Source of the DNA: JALZVT01 sp039029135
GTDB taxonomy: Bacteria > Pseudomonadota > Gammaproteobacteria > Pseudomonadales > Azotimanducaceae
Reading direction: 5' to 3'
Assembly: GCA_039029135.1 (NCBI GenBank)
Contig: JBCCGT010000023.1
Span: forward strand, 21,876-85,875
Length of the DNA: 64,000 nucleotides
Below are positions 10,057-21,500 of this stretch, piece by piece; position 1 is the stretch's first letter; every line of letters starts with the position of its first letter. A program made the position numbers and the translations under genes. The notes beneath the pieces were generated by a model. It made no database searches. It saw only the letters and a list, made by a program, of their open reading frames with translations, and had not been told where the DNA came from.

Positions 10057-10080
10057 GTTGTCGTTTTCCTTCGTGCCTCG

Positions 10081-10803
10081 TCACCACTTCTGCAGCGGCC
10101 GTATGTCCAGATCAGTCAGCTCAGCCGTGCGCGGCAGCCTGAGCGCGTCGCACACCGCGGCGGCGATATCGCCCGCCTGCAGCAGCTTGTCGGCCGGATA
10201 GTCGCGGCCCTCGCGCTCGAACAGCGCAGCCTGCATCGGCGTCGCCGTGCGTCCGGGATAGATTGACAGCACGCGCACGCCGGCTTCGTTCAGCCCGTCG
10301 CGGAGTGCACCGGCGATAGCGGCCAGCGCGTGCTTGGAGGCGGCATAGGCACCCGGCGCGGCCTTCGGCGCCTGGCGCGCCGCGCTGGAGTTCACAAACA
10401 CGACCTGACCCTGCGCTGCGCGCAGGCCATCCGCCAGCGCCTGCGTGAGGGCAAGCGGCGCGACCGCGTTGATGCGCAGCAGTTGTTCGAACTGCGCCGG
10501 CGTCGTCGCGAGAATCGACTCGCCGCGATAGTCACCCGCCGCGTGCACCAGCACATCGAGCGCCGTCGGCACAGCCGCCGGCAGCTGCGCGGCAAGGGGC
10601 TCGCCAAGATCGAGCAGCCATGCCTCTACGTCGGTCCCGGGAGCGACCTCGTTTATCCTTGCACGCGCGCGCCGCAGTCGTTCCGGGTCGCTGCCGCAGA
10701 CGATGAGGCGAGCGCCCTGCAATGCCAGCGCGTCCGCAATGGCCGCCCCGATACCGCTGGTCGCGCCGGTAACCAGCGCGAGCTTGTCACGCAGATCGAT
10801 CAC
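10081..10803 (-). CDS. Short-chain dehydrogenase/reductase (SDR)
   Basis: The protein is 240 residues, the usual length for a classical SDR. The Rossmann motif TGATSGIG sits at residues about 11-18, the catalytic Ser in VNSSAA, and the YxxxK pair in YAASKHA; an HAAGDY segment takes the place of the usual NNAG. It should be a cytoplasmic NAD(P)-dependent oxidoreductase. The start is GTG at 10803, which overlaps the stop of the upstream peptidase-like gene by four bases (GTGA), so the two are probably translationally coupled. The longer frame upstream lies inside the neighbouring gene and is not used. The substrate cannot be told from sequence. The gap of 24 bases to the sulfotransferase indicates one transcript. 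Confidence 0.88.
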   Translation of the reverse strand: MIDLRDKLALVTGATSGIGAAIADALALQGARLIVCGSDPERLRRARARINEVAPGTDVEAWLLDLGEPLAAQLPAAVPTALDVLVHAAGDYRGESILATTPAQFEQLLRINAVAPLALTQALADGLRAAQGQVVFVNSSAARQAPKAAPGAYAASKHALAAIAGALRDGLNEAGVRVLSIYPGRTATPMQAALFEREGRDYPADKLLQAGDIAAAVCDALRLPRTAELTDLDIRPLQKW

Positions 10804-12167
10804 TGGCCCGAACCGCCGCCGATCCGCGCAACATCGGTGACGGCCGAGTCGGCGGGTGCCAGCAGATCCGACGCCAACAGCGCACCGACCGCGCGCTGCA
10901 GATCCCGGAAGGCGATGCCGGAGCGCTCGGAGATGTCGAGCAGACTGTGTTCGCCGTCCGATAGGTTCAGCACCCACAGAATCGTCATCACGTCGATCGG
11001 CTGCTGATCGAGCGCGCCCACCGCGCCATACAGGCCCCGCTTGCCCAACTGCGGCTCGCACTTGGGACTGAGATTGAGGTAGCGACGATCGCATTCCAGC
11101 ACCTCGATCACCTGCAGATAGGTGTCGAGCGATCCGGCGAGCTGTTCCGCGCTCACAAACGACAGGTCATCCGCCGACGTGTGGTACTCGGGATATTCGC
11201 CATGAGTCGTGCGCGACAGGCTGCCGACCGCCAGATCGAAGCCCGGCGAGCAGTACTGACGCTCGTCGTAACCGTAGGGATAAAACTCGATGACCTTGTG
11301 GTCCGGTGCCGTCGTCGTCAGAACATTGAGCACCGCGCGATCGATCACCGTATCGCCACGGCGGCTCTTCTTGTAAGAGAAAGCGCCCGCATCACCGACG
11401 CAGACCACCACCAACCCGCAGTGAATCTTCGCCGTCTGCGCCTCGTTGCGCGACAGCCACGCGATCGAGCCGATGGTGCCCGGCACGAACAGGAAGCGGT
11501 AGGAATAGTGGGTGTCCAGGCCTTCGAGGGTGCGCGCGAGTTCGGTCGCCAGTGCTATGCCGGACAGATTGTCGTTGACCAGCGACGGATGACAGACGTG
11601 ACACGAGATCAGCACCTCTTCCTCGCTGCGGCCCCGCTTCAGGTACTCGCCGTACGTGAGCGAACCGGGCTCCAGGTCGGCGTCCACGACGACGCGATAT
11701 TCATCGTCCGTCAGCTCCGCCGCCTGATTGGCCGACGCGCAAAAGCCCCAATTGCGGTTGTAGTAGGACGTTCGGTACGGAATCCAGTCGGGCCGATCCG
11801 GCAGCGTGAACAGATGTTCGAAGAGTTCCTCGCGCGTCACGACGCGGTCGACGGGCTCGCTGTAGTTGAGCACATGCAGATTGTGCGCCTGAAAGTCGAT
11901 GACCCGATTGCCGGCAAGATCGGCCACATAGCCGTCACGCACGTTCCATTCGTCCGGAATCGTCCAGTCGAAAGCCGCCGTGCCGCTGGGCACCTCGTGG
12001 ACGGTTAGCGGCAGGCGCTCACTGACCCGACGCAGCGTCTCGCGGACACCGTCGCCGGTAATGCTGCGGCAGATCGGATACAGCTCTTCGACCAGATCGA
12101 ACATCTGTGTACCCGCAGCGGCAGCCGCCCGGTAGCCCGCGGCCGGCGGTGAGGAAGATTCATTCAT
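10800..12167 (-). CDS. DUF4910 / DUF2172-family peptidase-like protein with C-terminal winged helix
   Basis: The protein has 455 residues. It starts with the DUF2172-type region (YPICRSITGDGVRETL, then TIPDEWNVRDGYVAD), followed by an aminopeptidase-like core with probable zinc ligands in SCHVCHPSLVNDNLSG and EYHTSADD, and ends in a winged-helix segment (DGEHSLLDISERSGI). This domain order is known for the DUF4910 family, related to M28-type aminopeptidases and often encoded in surface-glycan and flagellin-glycosylation clusters. The biochemical reaction is not established. It is the first gene of the leftward operon with the SDR and the sulfotransferase. Start ATG at 12167, reading MNESS. 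Confidence 0.85.
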   Translation of the reverse strand: MNESSSPPAAGYRAAAAAGTQMFDLVEELYPICRSITGDGVRETLRRVSERLPLTVHEVPSGTAAFDWTIPDEWNVRDGYVADLAGNRVIDFQAHNLHVLNYSEPVDRVVTREELFEHLFTLPDRPDWIPYRTSYYNRNWGFCASANQAAELTDDEYRVVVDADLEPGSLTYGEYLKRGRSEEEVLISCHVCHPSLVNDNLSGIALATELARTLEGLDTHYSYRFLFVPGTIGSIAWLSRNEAQTAKIHCGLVVVCVGDAGAFSYKKSRRGDTVIDRAVLNVLTTTAPDHKVIEFYPYGYDERQYCSPGFDLAVGSLSRTTHGEYPEYHTSADDLSFVSAEQLAGSLDTYLQVIEVLECDRRYLNLSPKCEPQLGKRGLYGAVGALDQQPIDVMTILWVLNLSDGEHSLLDISERSGIAFRDLQRAVGALLASDLLAPADSAVTDVARIGGGSGQ

Positions 12168-12553
12168 TCGTTACAACCGCGCATCGATTTGTGAGGAACA
12201 GGTCGCGAAATCGCCTTCATAATTTGGTAAATTTATTTGACCAGTTATGGTAGGGAAAGCCGCACACTAAACATCGGATTAGCGTACATCAGCACCGCCG
12301 GGAGATCGTCAATCTCGTCACAGCACCGCCGCCGCAACGACCAGGCGAGGTGTAAAACGGCGTCCGCCGGGCCGACCCGTCCGCGCGGTCGGAACTGAGT
12401 CACGAATTGAGCGCGCCGATTGGTAGGCCGCCACACTGTACCTGCCCGATCCTTGAGGGGTGTATACGCGCTTCCTACCATCGTTGTCGGTTCGGAAGTG
12501 CGCCAGTGCCAGCGGCCGACCAGCAGTACCAGGTTGCAGACCAAGGATCGACG
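12168..12553. promoter_or_regulatory. Divergent intergenic region upstream of the 3293-residue FG-GAP/PKD gene
   Basis: This 386-bp region separates the leftward peptidase operon from the large rightward gene. An AT-rich patch at about 12218-12250, including TTATTTGACC, stands out from the GC-rich surroundings and could hold a promoter for either direction. A second candidate, TTGAGGGGTGTATAC at 12453-12467, resembles a sequence at 28137-28157 upstream of the polysaccharide export genes. No credible protein-coding gene was found; the open frames on both strands give arginine- and cysteine-rich nonsense. Confidence 0.4.
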
Positions 12554-15500
12554 ATGGGACACGACCCAAGCCTCGCACTCGCCTTCCACCATCGAAAGCG
12601 CGACAACGGCAGACGCCGCAGTGCGCTCGGCCCGCTGCTGTCGGGGCTGCTACTGAGCAGCGCCCTGCTGTCGTCCGCAAGTTCTCACGCCAACCAGTTT
12701 CAGGAAGTCAGCAACAGCCTCGGTATCACCTACACCGGTACGACCTTCGGTTCCGCCTGGGGCGACGTCAACGGCGACGGCCGGCCCGATCTGTGGCTCG
12801 GCAACCACAGCTCGCCGCACATTCTGTACGTCAACACCGAGTCCGGCTTCACGCCCTTCAACGGCTTTGTCGGCGTCTCGACCAATGACATGCACGGCGG
12901 CGCGTTCGCCGATTTCGACAACGACGGCGACCAGGATCTGCTCGTGACCTCGGGTGCCGAGATCGGCCTGGGCGAAGGTCCGAACCAGCTCATGGTCAAT
13001 CACAACGGTCAGCTCACCCAGCAGGCCGCAAGCTACGGCCTCGACTATCCGCTCGCGCGCGCCCGACACGTCAACTGGGTGGATTGGAACAACGACGGGC
13101 GGCTGGACGTGATCCTGATCGCGACCAACCAGCGCAACAACCCACCGCAGGCGCCGTCGCGCGTGTTCACCTACAACGCCGGCACCAACACCTTCGTCGA
13201 AGAAACCTGGACGATTCACGACAAGAACACGACGACCCACGCCCAGCTCATGTTCGGCGTACCCCTGCTGGGTGGGCAGTCAGCGTTTTCGCTGAATCAC
13301 AACAAGTCGGACTTCCCGGACTTCATCTGGCAGTACGGATCCAGCGGCCTGACTGACGCCACTAGCGCGTTTGCATTCCCGGAACTGAACGGCGTCCGCG
13401 ACGTCGCGCTGGGCGACTTCGACAACGACGGCGACACCGACATGTTCACGTCGTCACAAAACGAATCGGGGCACCTGCTGCTGCAGGAAGCCAACGGCCT
13501 GAACGACGACACGAGCAACTCGAGCATTGTGTTCAGTCACGGCATCTTCGTCGTCACCGCCGACTTCGACAACGACAAGGATCTGGATATCTACGTCGGT
13601 CGTAGCCACATCAGCAACGACACCAATCAGACCAATACATACATCGAGAACAACGGCGACGGCACGTTCACCGAAGACACCAGCGGCAACGGCGCCGCCG
13701 GCACCACAACCGGCTTCATCAGCAGCGTGACGACGGCCGACTACAACGGCGACGGTTTCATCGACATCCTGACCACCAACAGCGACAACTGGTGGACACC
13801 CGCGACGACGGGGCCGGTGCAGCTATTTGAAAACCAGGGCAACGGCAACAACTGGCTGATGCTCGACCTGGTCGGCACCGCAAGCAACCGCGACGGCATC
13901 GGCGCCACCGTCGAGCTCACATCGGGCGGCACGACACAGCTGCGCGAACAGAACAACGGCATTCACCATCGATCGCAGAACCACAAGCGGCTGCACTTCG
14001 GACTCGGCAGCGACAGCGTCGTGAGCAGCCTCACTGTCACCTGGCCCAGTGGCACGGTGCAGACGCTAACGAACATCGCCGTGAATCAGATCGTCGAGCT
14101 ATTCGAAGACGACCCGACCCAACCCAACATGGATCCGATCCCGCAGGGCACCGCGACGCCCGTGCTGCAGACGCTGATGATCGAGTTCTCCAGCGCGGGC
14201 TCCTATGACCCCGACGGCATGATCACCGGCTACGTCTGGGACTTCGGCGATGGCAACACCAGCACCGACCGCAACCCGACCCACACCTACGCGAACGTCG
14301 GCCAGTACACCGCCACGCTGACGGTGACGGACGATGCCGGCGCGACCGGGGTTCAGATGCTGACCTTCGACGTCCAAGTGGAAGTAACGATCGAGGCCGC
14401 GGGCTCGAATGCCAGCAGCGCCGGCAACGCGATCGATGACGTTGCGGGCGAACAGGATCTGTCGACGTTCTGGACCAGCAGTTCGACGCTCGCCGACGCC
14501 TGGCTAACCATCGACATGGGCGCGCCGGCGAACGTCGTGCAGGTGCTGCTAGCGCCGCGCGGCGATCGGGACTATGTGTTCGAGATCACGGTGAGCGACA
14601 CGCTCAGCGGCGGCAAGGCCACCGGCGGCCCGACTGCCACCTGCGCGACCCCTGGCGACGGTCCGACCGCGCCCAGCAGCATGACGCCCTGCAACGTGCC
14701 GTTCACGACCGGTCGCTACGTGACCATCGTATCGACCAACCGTGCGAACCTGAGGCTCTACGGCGTAGAAGTCGTCGAGGGCTCGCTCGCCAACCAGCCG
14801 CCGCTCGGCTCATTCACCGCCACGCCGCAGGGCAACACGCTGGTCGTGCAATTCGACGGCAGCGCATCCACCGACAGCGACGGGCTGATCTTGTCCTATG
14901 ACTGGGACTTCGGCGACGGCAACACCGCCAGCGGGCCGACGGCGCAGCACACGTTCGCCGCCGAAGGCACCTATACCGTATCGCTGACCATGATCGACAG
15001 CGGCGGCGGCAGCGGCACGATCAGCGTTGACCTGCCGTTGAGTCTCGAACCCGCGCCGGTGTACAGCCCCACGCTGCAAGCGGTCGGGCAGACCACGGGC
15101 GCCGAGGCGAATCTCCTCGATACGCTCGGCGATGGCTCGCAGAACCTGCAGACCAAATGGGAAAACGCCAACAGCAACATCGACGATGCCTGGGTCACCG
15201 TCGATCTCGGCCAGACCCAGACGGTCGCAAGCGTCAAGGTCGCACCGCGCAGCGATCGCTCCTACGGCCTGGACATCAACATCGGCGACAATCTGGACGC
15301 CAATGGTCAGGTCACGGGCGGCGTGACGACGGGCTGCACCACGGCAGACGTCAACGTCGAGATTCCCACCGAGCTGTTTGACTGCGCCATTCCCGACGTC
15401 AACGGACGCTTCGTCAGCATCGTCTCGAAGTTCCGCTCCAAGCTGCCGATCTACGGGATCGCGGTGTACGGTCCCGAACCCGCGCCGGGCGCCAACAGCC

Positions 15501-18500
15501 CGCCCGACGGCCAGGCGAGCACCAGTCAGCGGCCGCTGACCCTGACGGTCGACTTCGATGCATCGGCCTCGACCGACTCAGACGGCACCGTCATATCTGT
15601 GGCCTGGGATTTCGGCGACGGCAACGGCGCACTCGGTACGACCGCGGCCCACACCTACGCCAACGACGTCGATCGCATCTACACCACCGCCGTGCGCGAC
15701 GACGACGAAGCGCTGCACGCGTTTCAGACCTTGCTGGACGTGACGCCGCTGCCGGAAGTGCCGTCGTTCCTCACGCACCCGCAGTCACAGCTCGTCGAGG
15801 TGGGCAGCTCGGTGACGTTCAGCGCCGTCGTGGTGGGCTCGAATCCGATTGCCTTCCAGTGGCGCGCCGACGGCGTGGACATACCCGGCGCGACGAGCGC
15901 GAGCTATACGTCGACGGGCCACACGCTTGCCGACGACGGTACGCTGCTGACGCTGGTCGCGAGCAACCCGGCAGGGACGACGGTCTCGCAACCCGCGACG
16001 CTGTCCGTGGAACCCATGAACATGCCGCCGAGCGCCGCGTTCACCGTGACGCCGACGAACGGCATCATTCCGTTAGCAATTACCGTCGACGGCAGCGGCA
16101 GCAGCGACAGCGACGGCACGGTCGTGGGCTACACCTGGAGCTTCGGCGACGGCTTCAACGGTTCAGGGCAGAGCCTGTTCCACACCTATCTCGTCGACGG
16201 CACCTATACGATCACCCTGACCGTCACCGACGAGGACGGCGCCAGCGCGTCGACGACCCAAACTGTCGTGGCGGACCCGCCCGTGCTGCCGAGCATCACC
16301 AACCAGCCGCAGCCGCAGTCCATCCTCGTCGGTGAAGGCACCAGCTTCAGCGTCGCCGCGCTGGGTACGCCGCCGCTGAGCTATCAGTGGCGCAAGAACG
16401 GCGTCGATCTGCCGGCCGCGACCGGAACCAGTTTCACGCTGGCCAGCGCCGGTCTGCTGGACGACGGGGACGTCTACAGCGTGCGCGTCTCCAACGCCGC
16501 AGGCAACGTCGTATCGAACGGCGCGCTGCTGTCGGTCAACGCGCCGCCCACGCCGGCATTCAGCGTCACACCCGACAACGCGCCGATTCCGTTTACGGCG
16601 ACCTTCGATGCGACGGCCAGCATAGACATCGACGGCAGCATCGCCGCCTACGACTGGGACTTCGGCGACGGCAGCGCGGCGGGCAGCGGCGAGACCACGA
16701 CCCACACCTATACCAGCGACGGCAACTTCACCGTCACCCTGATGGCGACCGACGACGAGGGCGCGGCGGCCAGCACGACGCGCAGCGTGCGCGCGAACAT
16801 TCGTCCGATCGCCGACTTCAGCGCCAGCACGACGCTCGGCCTGGCGCCGGTCGGGATCAGCTTCGACGCCACCGCGAGCGTCGATCCGGACGGCTCGATT
16901 ACGTCCTACGCCTGGACATTCGGTGACGGCAACATCGGTGCGGGTCCCACGCCCAGTCACACCTTCGGCCCGGGCACCTGGACCGTCACGCTGACCGTCA
17001 CCGACAACGATGGCGCGCAGCACAGCGTCAGCATGGACGTCATAGGCAACCAGGCACCCGTGCCCGCGTTCAGCGTGGACAATCCCATAGGCCTGGTACC
17101 ACACAGCATCACGGTCGACGCGAGTTCGTCGACTGATCCGGATGCACCCGCCGACAGCATCGCAAGCTACAGCTGGAACTTCGGCGACGGCACGACCGCG
17201 AGCGGCGTGAGCGCGAGCAACACCTACACCACCGCCGGCATCTACATCGTGACGCTGACCGTGACGGACAGCCGCGGCGAGAGCGCGAGCACAACGCAAC
17301 AGGTGGTCGCGAACCTGCCGCCCGTGGCGAACTTCACCGCCAGCCCGGAGGTGGGCTTGATACCGCTCGCGGTAACCGTCGACGGCGCCGCGAGCAGCGA
17401 TCCCAACGGCACCGTCGACAGCTACGCGTGGGACTTCGGTGACGGCGCTACGGCCAGCGGCCAGATCGCAACCCACAGCTACGCCGCCGTCGGCAGCTAC
17501 ACCATTACGCTGACCGTCACCGACAACGACGGCGCAACGAACACGACCACCCGCACGGTGATCGCCAACACGCCGCCCAGCGCCGCGTTCTCAACGGATG
17601 CGCTGCCGGCGGTCGCGCAGCTGCCGTTCGCCTTTGATGCTAGCGCCAGCAGCGATGCCAACGGCACGATCGAGCAGTACGACTGGGACTTCGGCGACGG
17701 CGGCAGCGCGACGGGCACGACGACCTCCCACACGTACGCAAGCGCCGGCACTTACACCGTCACGCTGACCGTTACCGACAACAACGGCGCCACCGACAGC
17801 GCGAGTCAGACGCTGGTCGTCGATCCACTGCTGGCGCCGGTCATCAACGCCCAGCCGCAGGACGTCACGATACCGAACGGCGCAACCGCAACCTTCAACG
17901 TCACCGCTAGTGGCACGCCGCCGCTGTCGTATCAGTGGTTCCGCGACGGCAACGCGCTGGCCGGTGAAACGGGAACGAGCTTCAGCGTCGCCGCATTCGA
18001 GCCAGAGAACGGCGCCGAATTTACAGTCAGCGTCACGAACGTCGTCACGACCGTGACGTCGCAGCAGGCGCTGCTGACCGTTATCCAGCCGCCGGTCGTG
18101 ACCCAACCGCCGCAGTCCGTGTCGGTAGAAGAGGGCTCCACCGTCGTCTTCGACGTGCAGGCGGATGGCAGCACGCCGTTCGCCTATCAGTGGGCGCGCA
18201 ACGGCAACGCAATTCCCGGGGCGACCGACGCGACCCTGACGCTGAGCAGCGTGAGCATCGGCGAGGATCTGGATCAGTTCAGCGTGACGCTGTCGAACCT
18301 GGCCGCCACGGTCACCTCGGCGAGTGCCACCCTGGATGTGTTCCAGCGCCCGGTTGCCAACTTCAGCAGCCAGCAGATCGAGAACACGCTGGGCTTCGAC
18401 TTTGATGGTTCGGCCTCGACCGACGGGGACGGCAGCGTCGCGAGCTACGACTGGGACTTCGGCGACGGCAGCAGCGCAACCGGCGCGAACACAAGCCACC

Positions 18501-21500
18501 AGTACGCGGCGGAGGGCGAGTACACGGTCACGCTGCTGGTCACCGACAACGAGGGCAAGCAGGACAGCACCCAGCAGACCCTCACCGCAATGGCGAACAC
18601 CGAGCGGGAAGCGACCGGGTCGCACAGAAACAACTACGATCCCGCGTGGATCGACGATCTGGCGCCGGACGGCAACCAGAATCTGGACACGTTCTGGCAG
18701 AACAACGGCGGCGGCTCGAACGCCTGGCTGACGCTCGACCTCGGCATCCCGCGCTATGTGAACGAGGTGCGCATCGGACCGCGCGGCGATCGCAACTATC
18801 AGCTTGAGATCACGATCGGCGACGTGCTGGACGACGGCCAGGTAAGCGGCGCGGCGGCGCAGAACTGCGTGCCGCCGGGCGGACCGACGAAGCCCGTCGC
18901 GCTCAGTTCCTGCCCGACGGAGGTCGTTCTCGGCCGCTACGTGACGGTGGTCTCCAGCAACGTCAACACGCTGCGCGTGTACGGCGTAGAGATAGGCTAT
19001 CAGGACGGCCCGGGGAACATGGATCCGGTCGCGGTCTTCACCAGCACGCCAATCGCAGATACCCGCAGCGTCGACTTCGACGGCCAGGGATCAAGCGATA
19101 GCGACGGCACGATCGTGGCCTGGAACTGGGACTTCGGCGACGGCAACAGCGCGACGGGACCGACGGTCAGCCACGAGTACGCGGCTAACGGCGACTACAG
19201 CGTGACGCTGTCCGTGACCGACGACTTCGGCGATACAACCAGCACGACTCAGGCCATCAGCATCAACCTGCTGGTGCCGCAGCTCGACTGGCCGTTCGCG
19301 GTGATTGCGGTCGGCGGCAACAGCGCACACAGCGATCGCATCAACGACACCGATGAGACCGGTGCGCAGCGCCTGAACACCGTGTGGGACAACAACGGCA
19401 ATCTGTCGACCGCATGGCTGACCATCGACCTAGGCGGCCCGCAGAATCTGCTCGATCTGCTGATCGCGCCCAAGGGCAACAGCACCTATACGTTCACCAT
19501 CACCGTAGGCGACACGCTCGCCGCCGGCCAGGTAGACGGCGGCGCCAGCGCGATCTGCGACAAGCCCAAGACGGGCGGCAGCGTGCCGACCGAGCTGTAT
19601 TCGTGCCCGGTACCGTCGCTGACGGGGCGCTATGTCACCGTTCGCTCCAACAAGTCCAACTACCGCGTGCACGGGCTGGTAGTCAGGGTCGAGGACACGG
19701 GGCAAAACAATCTGCCACCCTCCGCTTCCATAGCGTTCACCCAGACCCAGGGCACGCTAGAGGCCAATTTCGACGGCAGCGCTTCGACGGACGTCGACGG
19801 CAGCATCGTCAGCTACGCCTGGGACTTCGGCGACGGCGCAAGCGGGACCGGCGCAACGCTCAGCCACACCTACGCGGCGGCAGGCGACTACACCGTCATG
19901 CTGACGGTCACCGACGATATCGGCGCGGGCAACACGGCCACCCAGCAGATCACCATCGATCCGCTGCCGGTCGCCCCCAGCATTACCCAACAGCCGCAGG
20001 ACCTGACGGTCGAGGCGCCCAACGCCGCGACGTTCACGGTCGGCGCCGAGGGCACCGCGCCGCTCACCTATCAGTGGTTCCGCGACGGCATTGCGCTGCC
20101 CGGCGCAACGTCGAGCGCGCTGTCGATCGACCCGACCACGGTTGCCGATTCCGGCGCGTTGCTCACGGTCACCGTCAGCAACGAGGTCGGGGACACGGGC
20201 TCCGCCGCCGCCACGCTTACCGTCGAGCCGCCGAACATGGCGCCAACTGCCAGCTTCAGCACCACGCCGGCAAGCGGTGATGCCCCGCTCGTCGTCGCGT
20301 TCAACGCGCTCACGAGCAGCGACGCAGACGGCAGCATCGTCGGCTATGCGTGGGACTTCGGCGACGGCAACACGGGCGACGGCAGCACCACAAGCCACAC
20401 CTACAACACCCCCGGCGGCTACACGGCGACGCTGACCGTGACGGACGACGATGGTGCGAGCGCAACGGCGAGCGCGACGATCAACGTGACGATGGCCCCG
20501 ACCGCGCCGACGATCACCACGGCGCCTGCGAGCGTCACCGTCACGGAAGGACAGCCCGCGAGCTTCAGCGTCGCGGCCAGCGGTTTCCCCGCGCCGACCT
20601 TGCAATGGCGCCGCGACGGTTCAGACCTGGCCGGCCAGACCGGCACGTCTCTGACGCTGGCCGCGACGGCGCTGGCCGACGACGGGGCGAGCTTTACGGT
20701 TGTCGCAAGCAACGCCGCCGGCAGCGTCGAGTCGACGCCAGCGGTGCTGACGGTCGAAGAATTCGTCAACGCGGATCCCGTCGCGGCCGTGAGCGGCGCC
20801 CCGCGCGCGGACGGCTTCATGTTCGATTTCGATGCCAGCGGCTCGAGCGACAGCGACGGCACCATCGTCGAGTACCAGTGGGACTTCGGCGACGGCAACA
20901 GCGCGTCGGGACCCAGCGCCACCACGACGCACAGTTACGCCGCCGAAGGCACTTACACGGTCACCCTCACCGTTGTAGACGACATGGCGGGCAGCGACAG
21001 CACCACCATCGACGTCACCGCGCAGGAGGTGATTGTCATCAGCAGGGTCGACGTCACCCTGACTGCCGTGGGTGCACGCAACTCCGTAAGCGCGCGGCTA
21101 CTCGATACCAACAACGATGACAGCCAGAACCTGTCGACCTATTGGAACAGCGGCAGCGGCGGCGGCCTCGCCGTCGCGTGGTTCACCCTGGATCTGGGCA
21201 GCACCATGAACATCAGCGAGGTGTTGATCGCACCCCGCGCCGACAAGGGCCACGTTCTGGAGTTGAGCGTAGGCGACACGCTGACGAGCAATCAGGTCGC
21301 GGCCGCGCCCGCGGGTCAGTGCACCACGCCGGACCTCGGCAACGTGACCGTTCCGACGGTGTTGAATGCCTGTCCGCTGGGCGGCGCATTCGGTCGCTAC
21401 CTGACCGTGCGCTCGCTGAACCAGACCAACTTCCGCGTCTACGGCGTCGAGGTGTACGCCTCGTCGCAAGGCCCGGCGAACGTGCCGCCCACGGCGGACT

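Noticed and set aside
12407..12553. Earlier start for the 3293-residue protein
   Set aside because: The added 49 residues contain Cys/His-rich non-protein-like sequence and no ribosome site; ATG 12554 has AAGGA and is followed by a proper signal peptide.
12245..12680. Minus-strand frames of 115 and 120 codons upstream of the giant gene
   Set aside because: They overlap each other, run into the signal peptide region of the plus-strand gene, and read as Arg/Cys-rich sequence without any motif.
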